Shown piece after piece: positions 7,743 to 17,806 of a DNA stretch of 64,000 bases. Made by a program: the position numbers and the translations under genes. Source of the stretch: an uncultured Coriobacteriaceae bacterium (GTDB taxonomy: Bacteria; Actinomycetota; Coriobacteriia; Coriobacteriales; UMGS124); NCBI GenBank assembly GCA_900539345.1, contig UQBS01000007.1, positions 17,392 to 81,391 of the forward strand. The letters are read 5' to 3'. Within the stretch, counting starts at the first letter, position 1; each line of letters starts with the position of its first letter. The notes beneath the pieces were generated by a model. That model saw only the letters and a program-made list of their open reading frames with translations, made no database searches and was not told the DNA's origin.

Positions 7743-8699
7743 TTACCTCTTATCCTTGAGCGCGCCGCGAGGGTCACGCTTGTCATGGTCGCGCAGGCGC
7801 TCGAGTGCCTCGCGTTCCTCATCGGTCAGGTTGCGGGGCACAGCGATGGCAATCTTCACGTAGAAGGAGCCGGTCGAGCCCTTGTGCTTCACGTCGGGGG
7901 CGCCCATGCCCTTGAACCTGAAAACCTTGCCAGACTGGGTGCCGGCGGGAATCTTGAGCTTGAGGTCCTTGCCGTTAGGGGCAGGCACAACGACCTCGGC
8001 ACCCAGGCACGCCTCGTACACACTCACAGGCAGGTCCATATGGATGTCGGCCCCGTCGCGGGTGTAGAAGGGGTGCGCCGCCACGCGCGTGGTCACCACG
8101 AGGTCGCCGCGGGCTCCGCCCTGCGAGCCATACTCGCCGCGCTCACGGTAGCGCAGCTTGCCGCCGTCAACGGCACCTGCGGGAATCTTGACGGTGAGCG
8201 TCTCGGTCGTGCCCGTGGAGGGGATGCGGTAGCTCACCTTGCGCGAGACGCCCTCCAGAGCCTCCTTGAACGAGACCTCCACGCTCATGGTCAGGTCGCT
8301 GCCGCGCTGCGGACGGGGCTGGCCCCAGCCGTTGAATCCGCCGAAACCGGTGGTCTGCGGATCCCACTCGGTGCCAAAGGCGCCTTCGCCATGCAGGATG
8401 GAGTCGATGATGGACTGCCAGTCCATACCCGCCCCACCCGTGTAGCTGTAGCTGCCGCCGGCGCCGGGGTTTCCACCCATGAACGCACCGTACTTGAGCG
8501 CCTTGTCGTACTCCGCACGCTTCTTGGGGTCGGAGAGGACCTCGTAGGCCTGGCTGACCTGCTTGAACTCCTCTTCGTCTCCGCCTGCGTCAGGGTGAAG
8601 CTTCACGGCAAGCTTGCGGAACGCCTTCTTGATTTCGTCGTCGGATGCCTTTTCGTCGACACCCAGAACTTCGTATAAGGTTTTCTGAGTCGATGCCAT
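7743..8699 (-). CDS. dnaJ: DnaJ-type co-chaperone without zinc finger (CbpA-like)
   Basis: A 318-aa J-domain protein that stimulates DnaK ATPase and delivers substrates. The J domain covers residues 5-70 with HPD at 35-37. It is followed by a Gly-rich region and the two beta-barrel C-terminal substrate domains. The CxxCxGxG zinc centre of class I DnaJ is absent, so this is a class II (CbpA/DjlA-like) protein, as in many hspR operons. The start ATG 8699 is backed by GGAAGGAGGG about 11 nt upstream; a longer in-frame reading would run into a repeat element and is rejected. It is separated from grpE by about 300 bp holding a terminator and two repeat copies, so it may be transcribed less than dnaK-grpE or from its own promoter. 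Confidence 0.95.
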   Translation of the reverse strand: MASTQKTLYEVLGVDEKASDDEIKKAFRKLAVKLHPDAGGDEEEFKQVSQAYEVLSDPKKRAEYDKALKYGAFMGGNPGAGGSYSYTGGAGMDWQSIIDSILHGEGAFGTEWDPQTTGFGGFNGWGQPRPQRGSDLTMSVEVSFKEALEGVSRKVSYRIPSTGTTETLTVKIPAGAVDGGKLRYRERGEYGSQGGARGDLVVTTRVAAHPFYTRDGADIHMDLPVSVYEACLGAEVVVPAPNGKDLKLKIPAGTQSGKVFRFKGMGAPDVKHKGSTGSFYVKIAIAVPRNLTDEEREALERLRDHDKRDPRGALKDKR

Positions 8700-8731
8700 G
8701 TTGAAGAACACCCTCCTTCCAAGAGTAGGTT

Positions 8732-8835
8732 GCGGAACCTGATGCGCCACGTTGCGCGATACCTAGAGTACCGCCGTAGGCCAAAGGCCCGCACCGCGCA
8801 CGTCGGCATCGCGCGCCTTGCGCATCAGAACCCGC
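8732..8835 (+). repeat. Intergenic structured repeat between grpE and dnaJ, opposite orientation to the operon
   Basis: P1 GCGG/CCGC, P2 GATGCGC/GCGCATC, and a P3-like GCGCGAT/ATCGCGC pair around the long-form insert (GGCCAAAGGCCCGCACCGCGC). Its sense strand is plus, while both neighbours are on the minus strand. The 3' end has lost the T-tract (CGTCGGTAA). This is the clear exception to the orientation rule seen in the other copies. Confidence 0.8.
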
Positions 8836-8844
8836 GTCGGTAAA

Positions 8845-8880
8845 GGCGAAACCTGATGCGCGGTCTTGCGCAGGCATCAG
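8845..8880 (+). repeat. Partial copy of the intergenic structured repeat
   Basis: GCGAAACCTGATGCGC starts like a complete unit. It reaches only a short TTGCGCAGGCATCAG that could pair with the arm (GATGC/GCATC). The middle is deleted. Confidence 0.55.
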
Positions 8881-8911
8881 GGGGCCTTTGGGAATGCCTC
8901 TTGAGCTTGAC

Positions 8912-8948
8912 AAAGGCCGCGTCGGAAGAACTCTCCGGCGCGGCCTTT
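8912..8948. terminator. Hairpin terminator downstream of grpE
   Basis: AAAGGCCGCG at 8912-8921 pairs perfectly with CGCGGCCTTT at 8939-8948, with an additional CGG/CCG pair inside. The flanking A/T sides make it usable in both directions. It would stop or attenuate dnaK-grpE transcripts before dnaJ. Confidence 0.8.
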
Positions 8949-9001
8949 GCTCGTCTACGTTGGTGCGTCTCCTTAGAAGCGCAACGCCCTACGGCCTTGC
9001 G

Positions 9002-9654
9002 CTACTCCTCGGTAGCCGCAGGTTGGGCCGGGCCGCCCTTGGCAACCGTGACCATCGCGGTGCGGATGACGCGTCCGCCCATGCGATACCCCTTCTGGTA
9101 CACGTCCTTCACGGTGTTGTCGGGCACCGTGGGGTCGGGCACCTGGGCGATGGCCTGGTGGTCGTTCATGTCGAACGGCTGGCCGGCCGGGTCGATGGCT
9201 TCAACGCCCGAGCGATGCAGGGCGTCGATAAGCTTGTCGTACACGGCACGAACGCCGCTCACGAACTCACCGTACGCGCCTTCCGGGTTGGACTGGGCGG
9301 CGTGGTCAAGAGAACGCTCCATGTCGTCGACCACAGGGAGGAGCTTCATGACGAGGTCCTCCGTGGCGCGAGCCTTCTCGTCCTCACGCTCGCGTGCGGT
9401 GCGCTTGCGGAAGTTGTCCCACTCGGCCTGCAGACGCAAGAACTTGTCGTTGGCGGCAGCGGCGTCGGCGCGTGCCTTCTCGATGTCTGCCATCGAGAAG
9501 ACCTCGTCGACCGCGTCGGCAACGGCCTGCTCGTCTACCTGCTGGCCGTCTTGCTCCTCAGCCTCGATAACCTGGGCCTCAACGGGCATCTCCTCAACGG
9601 GGAGCGCCTCGTCGGCACCCTGAGTCTCGGGCTTGTTTCCGTCGGCGGGCATCA

Positions 9655-9655
<1 letters not shown>
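9002..9655 (-). CDS. grpE: GrpE nucleotide exchange factor
   Basis: A 217-aa GrpE that releases ADP from DnaK. A long acidic N-terminal extension (residues 1-65, Glu/Asp/Gln-rich) leads into the dimeric coiled coil (about 65-125, with FLRLQAEWDNFRKRTARERED, the GrpE signature). The C-terminal beta domain includes GVEAIDPAGQPFDMNDHQAI and VYQKGYRMGGRVIRTAMVTV, both classic GrpE motifs. The ATG at 9655 overlaps the dnaK stop (TAATG), so translation is coupled; a second ATG follows directly. It is followed by a strong bidirectional hairpin. Confidence 0.97.
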
Positions 9656-11574
<1,919 letters not shown>

Positions 11575-11653
11575 GATGTAACCTCTCTTCAATAGATGGC
11601 GGGCCTCTTCCACCGCTTCTCCGGTGGGGTTACCCTTCCTTGATCGAAAGGCA

Positions 11654-11682
11654 TTATATCCCGTTTACTGCGGGGGCATACA
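11654..11682 (-). promoter_or_regulatory. Probable sigma-70 promoter of the dnaK operon
   Basis: On the minus strand a perfect TATAAT (plus positions 11654-11659) lies about 80 bp before the dnaK ATG. A weak -35 candidate, TTGTAT, sits 18 bp upstream. I could not find a canonical HAIR (CTTGAGT-N7-ACTCAAG) or CIRCE repeat between 11575 and 11740. A diverged HspR site would need a profile search. Confidence 0.5.
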
Positions 11683-11740
11683 AAATCTAAGTCTCTTCAT
11701 ATAACATTTTTTGATTGTGATTCTGAAAGGGCTTCAAACC

Positions 11741-12307
11741 ATGGGAAACGGGACAAAAACGCAGGCACAAGGCACAAGACTGCCCGAAGCCAATGTGGAG
11801 GCCATCTACATGGAGCGCACAAACGACGAACTCGAGAGCCTCGCCGAGGAAGGGTTCATCACATCGGGCAACGCGTTTTGCCGCGTGCTGCTCGTAAAGG
11901 GAAGGCCCGGCCCGGCAGAGGCAGGCGGCGGCGACTTGCTGTCCGGCGCAGACGGCGAAGCCCTGCGGGCGGGGCTTGCGCGGCTGGGCTGGAAAGAGGG
12001 TGACTGGGCCGGCCTCGCGACGTTTTTAGGACAGGACGGCTTTCCCCAGGCCGACCCGGCCGACCTGGCCGTGGCCGTGGAGGTGTTCGACCCAGAGTGC
12101 GTCGTGGCGCTCGACTCCCCCGCCGCCCGCAACCTGGCCCTTGCCTGGGGGCTGCCCGAGCCGCTGCCGGCAGGCAAGGTCGAGCGCGTGTTCGGCCGGC
12201 GCGTCTTGGCAATGGGAGGCTTCGAGGCTGCCTTGGCCAGCCAAGACGGGAAGAAAGAGATGTGGCGCCGACTTCGCCAGCTCCCCCCTCTCCCCTCCCC
12301 TTTATAG
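11741..12307 (+). CDS. Hypothetical protein (unrecognised)
   Basis: A 188-aa soluble protein divergent from dnaK. ATG 11741 was chosen because GAAAGGG lies 9 nt upstream; the ATG at 11711 lacks such a site. No domain is recognised with confidence. The C-terminal half (VEVFDPECVVALDSPAARNLALAWG, then RVFGRRVLAMGGFEAAL) has alternating hydrophobic strands and helices, distantly reminiscent of uracil-DNA-glycosylase-like folds, but no catalytic motif is visible. The N-terminus is polar. No signal peptide or membrane segment. It shares its upstream region with dnaK and so could be co-regulated by stress. A structured repeat starts 4 nt after its stop. Confidence 0.6.
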   Translation: MGNGTKTQAQGTRLPEANVEAIYMERTNDELESLAEEGFITSGNAFCRVLLVKGRPGPAEAGGGDLLSGADGEALRAGLARLGWKEGDWAGLATFLGQDGFPQADPADLAVAVEVFDPECVVALDSPAARNLALAWGLPEPLPAGKVERVFGRRVLAMGGFEAALASQDGKKEMWRRLRQLPPLPSPL

Positions 12308-12311
12308 AGTT

Positions 12312-12402
12312 GCGGAACCTCGTCCGCTGCGTTCCGCGGAGTCTCATGTACGTCCAGTACACATCGACTCCGCGCGCCTTGCGGACGAGAACCCGCGTTT
12401 TG
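12312..12402 (+). repeat. Intergenic structured repeat, short form, directly after the stop at 12307
   Basis: P1 GCGG/CCGC, P2 CGTCCGC/GCGGACG, P3 GCGGAGTC/GACTCCGC, apical ATGTAC-GTCCA-GTACAC, then TTTT. This is the only complete unit that follows a plus-strand gene, and it is inverted accordingly, so orientation follows the gene and not the chromosome. Confidence 0.87.
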
Positions 12403-12406
12403 GCAG

Positions 12407-12476
12407 GCGGAACCTGATGCGCTGGCATGTGGTACGCTGCGGCTCCGCGCGCTTTGCGCATCAGAACCTGCGTTTT
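12407..12476 (+). repeat. Intergenic structured repeat with shortened apical arm
   Basis: P2 GATGCGC/GCGCATC and the flanking AACCT/AGAAC loops are intact; P1 is GCGG/CTGC (one G-T pair). The apical part is reduced. It ends in TTTT and is the second of three tandem copies. Confidence 0.78.
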
Positions 12477-12481
12477 GGTGG

Positions 12482-12506
12482 GCGGAACCTGGCCTGCTGC
12501 GTTTTG
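12482..12506 (+). repeat. 5' half of an intergenic structured repeat
   Basis: GCGGAACCTGGCCTGCTGCG, then TTTT; the 3' arm is missing. The arm matches the P2 class of the unit at 4384 (GGCCTGC). Confidence 0.65.
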
Positions 12507-12521
12507 GGTGTGAGATACAGC

Positions 12522-12551
12522 AAAGGCCGCTCGGTTGCCCGGGCGGCCTTT
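12522..12551. terminator. Hairpin terminator between convergent genes
   Basis: AAAGGCCGC at 12522-12530 pairs with GCGGCCTTT at 12543-12551. It can serve the minus-strand ferredoxin gene (stop at 12582) and, in the other direction, the hypothetical gene upstream. Confidence 0.78.
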
Positions 12552-12581
12552 GGGTGGTGCAGATGTCCTAGAAAGTCGAAG

Positions 12582-12764
12582 TTACTCGGCGATCTCGGTG
12601 ATGGCGCCGACCGGGCACTCGTCCTGGCAGTTGGCGCAGCCGATGCAGTCGCCCTCGTTGACGACGGTGCAAACGTTGTCCTGGAGCTCGATGACGCCAG
12701 CGGGGCATGCGTCGATGCAAGCGCCGCAGCCGATGCAATCAGAAGCAGTGATAACAGGATGCAT
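12582..12764 (-). CDS. Small 2[4Fe-4S] ferredoxin
   Basis: A 60-aa bacterial-type ferredoxin with two cluster motifs: DCIGCGACIDACPAG and DCIGCANCQDECPVG, i.e. two CxxCxxCxxxCP sets. It is acidic and cytoplasmic and transfers low-potential electrons, for example to hydrogenases or oxidoreductases. ATG 12764 has GAGAGGA about 6 nt upstream. It is followed by a hairpin terminator. A second, closely related ferredoxin lies just upstream at 12997 with a repeat element between them, so they look like a duplicated pair. The nearby hyp cluster is suggestive, but the redox partner is unknown. Confidence 0.95.
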   Translation of the reverse strand: MHPVITASDCIGCGACIDACPAGVIELQDNVCTVVNEGDCIGCANCQDECPVGAITEIAE

Positions 12765-12874
12765 GGATCTTCCTCTCCTCGTTTAGCCCGCCAACTCTAG
12801 CAGACCAAGTTCCTCTCACCAAAACGCGGCCCCCGCACAACACGCGAGCGTCCGCTCAAGACGCGGCTCTCACG

Positions 12875-12892
12875 CGGCGCATCAGGTTCCGC
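12875..12892 (-). repeat. Fragment of the intergenic structured repeat
   Basis: GGCGCATCAGGTTCCGCC is one terminal arm of the GATGCGC/GCGCATC class. It directly precedes the full unit at 12898. Confidence 0.55.
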
Positions 12893-12897
12893 CCATT

Positions 12898-12987
12898 AAA
12901 ACGCGGGTTCTCGTCCGCAAGGCGCCGGGAGGCGATGCGTACACATGGTACGTGAGCCTCCCGGGAACGCAGCGGACGAGGTTCCGC
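12898..12987 (-). repeat. Intergenic structured repeat, short form, downstream of the second ferredoxin
   Basis: In ferredoxin sense it starts about 9 nt after the stop. P1 GCGG/CCGC, P2 CGTCCGC/GCGGACG, P3 CGGGAGGC/GCCTCCCG, apical CGTAC-CATGT-GTACG, then TTTT. P1 here is GCGG/CCGC where the unit at 2593 has GCAG/CTGC, a paired change on both sides. Confidence 0.87.
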
Positions 12988-12996
12988 TACATCCTA

Positions 12997-13191
12997 CTAG
13001 TCGTCGTCGTCGCAGATCTCGGTGATGGCGTTGACCGGACACTCCTCCTGGCACTCGCCGCAGCCCTTGCACTCGGACTCGTCAACGACGGTGCAGAAGC
13101 CGTCGTCGATCTCGATGGCGCCCGTGACGCACACGTCAACGCAGGCGCCGCAGCCGATGCACTCGTCAGTGTCAATAATGGGGTAAGGCAT
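12997..13191 (-). CDS. Small 2[4Fe-4S] ferredoxin
   Basis: A 64-aa ferredoxin with ECIGCGACVDVCVTG and ECKGCGECQEECPVN. The first motif ends in Cys-Val where the family usually has Cys-Pro, a mild deviation that keeps all eight cysteines. The tail is four Asp residues. ATG 13191 has GAGAGGAGA about 5 nt upstream; a longer upstream reading lacks homology. It is a close paralogue of the ferredoxin at 12582 and points the same way. Cytoplasmic electron carrier; its partner is unknown. Confidence 0.95.
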   Translation of the reverse strand: MPYPIIDTDECIGCGACVDVCVTGAIEIDDGFCTVVDESECKGCGECQEECPVNAITEICDDDD

Positions 13192-13482
13192 GAGTCTCTC
13201 CTCTCTCAACGGGCACAGGGCCCGCAAATACTTTCCGAACACGGTAGCCCGTATTCCCGGCTGCAGTGCCTCCATACATCGCAGCCGTCAACGGCGGGTA
13301 GGGTAGCATGATTCTCCTCATGCACAAGTACCCCACAAAAATTCACGGCGAGTGGCATGAAGACTTTTTTGTACGGGAGGCTCGGGTATCGAGAACCCCA
13401 CCTCGCCTACAAAGGATAGTGCTACGATGGCGCGGCTTTTTCACTCTCTGCCCGCGATGAGCTATCAACGGAGGACCAAGAC

Positions 13483-13911
13483 ATGTCTAGCGACCTCGTA
13501 CGCTTCAGCGTCGCCATGCCAGCACTGCTCCTCAACGAGTTCGACCGCTACACCGCCCAGCGCGGCCTTTTGGTGAACCGTTCCGAGGCAATCCGCAACC
13601 TCATACGCGACGCCCTGGTCAACGAGGAGCTCGAGGACCCGGCCGCACCGGTCGTGGGGTCCATCACGCTCGTGTACGACCTGAACACACCCGAGCTCAT
13701 GGCCAAGATCGCCGGCGTGGAGTCCAACTACCCCAGCGAGGTCATCTCAACCACGCACGTCCATCTCGAGCAGGGAAGGCGCATGGAGACCATCGCCGTG
13801 CGCGGTCTGGGCTACAAGGTCAAGGAGCTCTCCGACTGCCTCGCCGGCATCAAGGGCGTCTCGCACTGCAAGCTGACCGTGGTGGCGACCCTGTCGAAGA
13901 TCGGAGGGTAG
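13483..13911 (+). CDS. nikR: NikR-like ribbon-helix-helix regulator with altered nickel site
   Basis: A 142-aa NikR homologue: N-terminal RHH DNA-binding domain (residues 5-48, with VNRSEAIRNLIRDAL) and a C-terminal ACT-like sensor domain (about 58-140). NikR tetramers repress nickel uptake when nickel is bound. Aligned by eye to E. coli NikR, H87 and H89 are kept (H92 and H94 in TTHVHLE), but H76 falls on Ser81 and C95 on Arg100 (GRRMET). So half of the square-planar site is missing. It may sense weakly, use other ligands, or be constitutive. GGAGG lies 9 nt before the ATG. It starts the nikR-hypFCDE run, 2 nt before hypF, and may control it. Confidence 0.85.
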   Translation: MSSDLVRFSVAMPALLLNEFDRYTAQRGLLVNRSEAIRNLIRDALVNEELEDPAAPVVGSITLVYDLNTPELMAKIAGVESNYPSEVISTTHVHLEQGRRMETIAVRGLGYKVKELSDCLAGIKGVSHCKLTVVATLSKIGG

Positions 13912-13913
13912 GC

Positions 13914-16382
13914 ATGGCACGAATCCATGTGCATGTGAGCGGCATCGTGCAGGGCGTGGGCTACCGGCCCTTCGTCTGGAAGCTCGCCACCTCACTGGGA
14001 CTCGCCGGCTGGGTGAAAAACTCCAGCGACGGCGTGCACATCGAGGCAAAGGGCGACCCCGCGGCACTCGACCGCTTTGTGCTCACCCTCTCCACCCAAC
14101 ACCCGGCGGCCGCACGTGTGGACACCGTGCACGTCGACTCCCTCGACGACGGCCACATCGCGCCCGCCGGCTCCCATGAGGAGCTGCGGATGACGGGCGG
14201 AGTGCCCGGCAGCGACTTCCGCATTGTGGAGAGCTCGGCCCAAGAGGACCTCACGACGCTCGTGAGCCCGGACATCGCCACGTGCCCCGACTGCCTGCGC
14301 GAGCTTTTTGACCCAGAAAACCGCAGGTACCACTACCCGTTTATCAACTGCACCAACTGCGGGCCACGCTTCACCATCATCGACGAGCTCCCCTACGACC
14401 GCCCTCGCACGTCCATGGCGGGGTTTGCAATGTGCCCGGCGTGCGCCCATGAGTACGCCGATCCGGCTGACAGGCGCTTCCATGCCCAGCCCGACGCATG
14501 CTTCGCCTGCGGACCGCAGCTCACCTGGCGCACCGCCGAAAAGCCGGGATGCGTGCTACGCGGAAGCGACCTCGCATCGTCGGACGACATCATCGCCCGA
14601 GCGGCGCACATGCTCCAAGACGGCGGCATCGTGGCCGTCAAGGGCCTGGGCGGCTTCCACCTTGCCTGCGACGCACGCAACGAGGCAGCCGTACGACAGC
14701 TGCGCGAGCGCAAGCACCGCCCCACCAAGCCGCTGGCCGTGATGTTTGCCGACCTCAATGCCCTGCGCCAAGTGTGCGAGGTGAGCGACGCCGAACGCGC
14801 CCAGCTCATAAGCCCCCGCACCCCCATCGTGCTGCTGCGCCGCAAGGACACGGCGAGCGTGCCGGAGAATCTGGCGATTGTGCCGAGCGTGGCGGGCGAC
14901 CTGCCCGAGCTGGGAGCCATGCTTCCTTACACGCCCCTGCAGCACCTGCTGCTGCGCGCCGTGGGAACACCCCTGGTGATGACGAGCGGCAACCTCGCCG
15001 ACGAGCCCATCATCTGCGACGACCAGGTGGCCGTGTCGCGCCTCATCGACGTGGCCGACGCCTGGCTGGGCAACAACCGCCCCATCCTGGCTCGCTACGA
15101 CGACTCTGTCGTGCGCGTGGAGGGCGGCCGCACGCAGGTCGTGCGCCGCGCCCGCGGCATCGCCCCCACGCCCGTGAAGCTCCCCAACCCGCCCGGCATC
15201 GACCCGAACGGCGCGAGCCTGCCCTGCGTACTTGCCTGCGGCCCCGAGCAGAAGGCCACCTTCTGCCTCACGCGTGGCGAGGAGGCCTTTGTCAGCCAGC
15301 ACCTGGGCGATTTGGAGAATGCCGACTCCTTCGATGCCTGGCGCCGCACGCTCAGCAAGTACGAGGGGCTTTTCGGCCTGGCCCCCAAGGTCCTGGCCTG
15401 CGACATGCATCCCGAGTACCTCTCGAGCAAATGGGCGCGCGACCTGGCCGACAAGGAGGGCCTGCCCCTGTGCGAGGTGCAGCACCACCATGCCCACATC
15501 GCCTCGACGCTGGCGCAGGCAGGCGTGTGGGACCATGTGGTGGGCGTCGCCCTCGACGGGACCGGCTACGGCCCCGACGGACGCATCTGGGGCGGCGAGG
15601 TCATGGTGTGCGACCAGGTCGACTTCACCCGCGCGGCCCACATCGCCTACTGGCCCCTGCCCGGAGGCGCCGCTGCCGTGCGCAAACCCCTGCGCAACGC
15701 TTACGCGCTGCTTGCCCAGGCAGGTCTTGGCGACAGCGCCTGCGCCCACAACCTGGCCAACAAGATGGGCATCGAGGGACCGGTCGTGCTTCAGATGATC
15801 GCCCGCGACCTCAACTGCCCCCTGACGAGCTCGGCGGGCAGGCTGTTCGACGCGATCGCCGCCATCCTGGGCCTCGTGGACGTAGCGGGCTACGACGGCG
15901 AGCCGGCATGCCTGCTTGAGGCGGCGGCCTCGCACGCCCCGGCCTGTACGCCCGACGAGGTCGCACACTACAGGCTCACCGTTCGCCACGCCAACGAGGC
16001 CGACAGCCACGGCGAGCAGGACGAGTCGCTCGTGCTCGACCCCGGCGCAATGCTCGCCAACCTTCTGGAAGACCTGGAGGCAGGCGTTGACGTGCAGGTC
16101 CTGGCCAGGCGTTTCCACGAGGGCTTTGCCGCAAGCGTGGCCGACGTCGCCGCCGGCGTTGCCCATGCCGCAGGCCTCACCAAGGCGGCCCTGGGCGGCG
16201 GCGTCTTCTCCAACCGCATCGTATGCGAGCTGGTGAAGCGCTCCCTGGAGGCGGCGCACCTCAAGGTGTACCTGCCCACCAGCCTGCCCCTCAACGACGG
16301 CGGCATCTCCTACGGGCAGGCTGCCGTGGCCCGCGCCCGCATGGCATCTGCCATTCTCAATCAAGCAAACGAACAGGAGTAG
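13914..16382 (+). CDS. hypF: HypF carbamoyltransferase (hydrogenase maturation)
   Basis: An 822-aa protein that activates carbamoyl phosphate and transfers the carbamoyl group to the C-terminal Cys of HypE, the first step in making the cyanide ligands of [NiFe]-hydrogenase. Domains in order: acylphosphatase (1-95, VQGVGYRPFVWK), two zinc-finger segments (about 120-200: CPDC...CTNC and CPAC...CFAC), a YrdC-like nucleotide-binding domain (about 210-400), and a Kae1-like C-terminal domain with QHHHAHIAS and GVALDGTGYG. Length is as expected (750-820). GGAGG precedes the ATG within the nikR end. It is tightly packed with hypC (4 nt apart). Confidence 0.97.
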   Translation: MARIHVHVSGIVQGVGYRPFVWKLATSLGLAGWVKNSSDGVHIEAKGDPAALDRFVLTLSTQHPAAARVDTVHVDSLDDGHIAPAGSHEELRMTGGVPGSDFRIVESSAQEDLTTLVSPDIATCPDCLRELFDPENRRYHYPFINCTNCGPRFTIIDELPYDRPRTSMAGFAMCPACAHEYADPADRRFHAQPDACFACGPQLTWRTAEKPGCVLRGSDLASSDDIIARAAHMLQDGGIVAVKGLGGFHLACDARNEAAVRQLRERKHRPTKPLAVMFADLNALRQVCEVSDAERAQLISPRTPIVLLRRKDTASVPENLAIVPSVAGDLPELGAMLPYTPLQHLLLRAVGTPLVMTSGNLADEPIICDDQVAVSRLIDVADAWLGNNRPILARYDDSVVRVEGGRTQVVRRARGIAPTPVKLPNPPGIDPNGASLPCVLACGPEQKATFCLTRGEEAFVSQHLGDLENADSFDAWRRTLSKYEGLFGLAPKVLACDMHPEYLSSKWARDLADKEGLPLCEVQHHHAHIASTLAQAGVWDHVVGVALDGTGYGPDGRIWGGEVMVCDQVDFTRAAHIAYWPLPGGAAAVRKPLRNAYALLAQAGLGDSACAHNLANKMGIEGPVVLQMIARDLNCPLTSSAGRLFDAIAAILGLVDVAGYDGEPACLLEAAASHAPACTPDEVAHYRLTVRHANEADSHGEQDESLVLDPGAMLANLLEDLEAGVDVQVLARRFHEGFAASVADVAAGVAHAAGLTKAALGGGVFSNRIVCELVKRSLEAAHLKVYLPTSLPLNDGGISYGQAAVARARMASAILNQANEQE

Positions 16383-16386
16383 CACC

Positions 16387-16662
16387 ATGTGCCTGGCAGT
16401 TCCTTCTCAAATCACCTCTCTGGACGACAACGGCATGGCCCAGGTCAGCGTCATGGGCGTGACGAGGCCCTGCTCGGTGCGCCTCGTGCCCGACGCCAAG
16501 GTGGGCGACTTTGTGCTCGTGCACGCAGGCTTTGCCATCCAGCGCATCGAAGAGCAGGACGCCCGCGAGACGCTCGCGCTGCTCGAGGAGATGCCCGACC
16601 TTCTTGGCGACGAGGTGCCCACCCCCGATGAGGCGCAGGATTCCTGCGCCACGTGCGCCTAG
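16387..16662 (+). CDS. hypC: HypC hydrogenase maturation chaperone
   Basis: A 91-aa HypC/HupF protein. It begins MCLAVP, where Cys2 is the essential residue that binds the Fe(CN)2CO unit together with HypD and docks to the large subunit precursor. The OB-fold core reads MAQVSVMGVTR, then VGDFVLVHAGFAIQRI, typical of the family. The C-terminal tail (ETLALLEEMPDLL, then QDSCATCA) has an extra CxxC pair, somewhat unusual. AGGAG lies 7 nt upstream of the ATG. It is between hypF and hypD in the operon. Confidence 0.97.
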   Translation: MCLAVPSQITSLDDNGMAQVSVMGVTRPCSVRLVPDAKVGDFVLVHAGFAIQRIEEQDARETLALLEEMPDLLGDEVPTPDEAQDSCATCA

Positions 16663-16671
16663 GAGGCCCAC

Positions 16672-17760
16672 ATGGACCTCAAGCAGTTTCGCGACCCCAA
16701 ACTCGCCCACGAGCTCATCGAGCTCATCGGCAAGATTTGCAAAGGCCGCACCATCAACCTCATGGAGGTCTGCGGCACCCACACGGTAAGCATCGGGCGC
16801 TACGGCCTGCGCAGCGCCATGCCCGAGGGGCTCAAGCTCCTCTCTGGCCCAGGGTGCCCGGTGTGCGTGACGTCCAACCACGACATCGACTGCGCCATCG
16901 CCATGACCCGCGTGCCCGACGCCATCGTGGCGACATTCGGCGACATGATCCGCGTGCCCGGCAGCACCACCACGCTGGGGGCCGAGAAGGCCCAGGGTGC
17001 CGACGTGCGCGTGGTGTACGGCCCTCTCGACGCGCTCGACATCGCACGCAAGAACCCCACGCGCCCCGTCATCTTCATCGGTGTGGGCTTTGAGACGACG
17101 ACGCCCGTGGTGGGCTCGGCCGTGCAGATGGCCTGCGAGGAGGGTCTGTCCAACTTCTACCTCTACTGCGCGCACAAGTCCACGGCGCCGGCGCTGGCCG
17201 CCATTGCCAACGACCCCGACACGCGCGTGGACGGCTTCATCCTGCCCGGCCACGTCTCCACCGTGACCGGCCTGGCGCCCTACGAGTTCCTTGCGCGCGA
17301 CTTCAAGACGCCCGGCGTGGTCACGGGCTTCGAGCCGGTGGACATCCTCTCGGGCGTGGCGCGCCTGGTGGCCATGGTGGCCGAGGGCACCCCGCGCATC
17401 GAGAACGCCTACGGGCGCGGTGTCGACAACTGTGGCAACCTGGCAGCTCAGAAGGTCATCGAGGACGTCTTCGAACCCTGCGACGCCGTGTGGCGCGGCC
17501 TGGGCCCCATCCCCATGAGCGGCCTGCGCCTCAAGGGCGCCTATGCGGCGCACGACGCGATGAAGGCCTTCTCCCCCGAGGTCGAGCCCACCCGCGAGAC
17601 GCGCGGCTGCCGCTGCGGCGACGTGCTGCGCGGCATCATCACGCCCGACCAGTGCCCCCTGTTCGGCCGCGTCTGCAACCCTGAGGAGCCCACGGGCCCG
17701 TGCATGGTCTCCAGCGAGGGCTCGTGCGCGGCGTACTACAGGTACCGCGAACACAACTAA
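16672..17760 (+). CDS. hypD: HypD hydrogenase maturation Fe-S protein
   Basis: A 362-aa HypD, the scaffold that assembles the Fe(CN)2CO group with HypC and HypE. Key motifs: MEVCGTHT (Cys for Fe binding), LLSGPGCPVCVT (thiol-disulfide pair), and GFETTTPV. At the C-terminus is the cysteine-rich [4Fe-4S] region with C-x-C, then CPLFGRVCNPEEPTGPC and GSCAAYYRY. Length matches the family (360-375). AGGAGG lies 5-6 nt upstream of the ATG, within 9 nt of the hypC stop. Confidence 0.97.
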   Translation: MDLKQFRDPKLAHELIELIGKICKGRTINLMEVCGTHTVSIGRYGLRSAMPEGLKLLSGPGCPVCVTSNHDIDCAIAMTRVPDAIVATFGDMIRVPGSTTTLGAEKAQGADVRVVYGPLDALDIARKNPTRPVIFIGVGFETTTPVVGSAVQMACEEGLSNFYLYCAHKSTAPALAAIANDPDTRVDGFILPGHVSTVTGLAPYEFLARDFKTPGVVTGFEPVDILSGVARLVAMVAEGTPRIENAYGRGVDNCGNLAAQKVIEDVFEPCDAVWRGLGPIPMSGLRLKGAYAAHDAMKAFSPEVEPTRETRGCRCGDVLRGIITPDQCPLFGRVCNPEEPTGPCMVSSEGSCAAYYRYREHN

Positions 17761-17806
17761 TCGGCCAGACCGCGGCCGCACCTTACGAGAAAGGCATCCA
17801 AGCGAC

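Noticed and set aside
11575..11740. HAIR or CIRCE operator before dnaK
   Set aside because: Neither CTTGAGT-N7-ACTCAAG nor the CIRCE inverted repeat could be found by eye.
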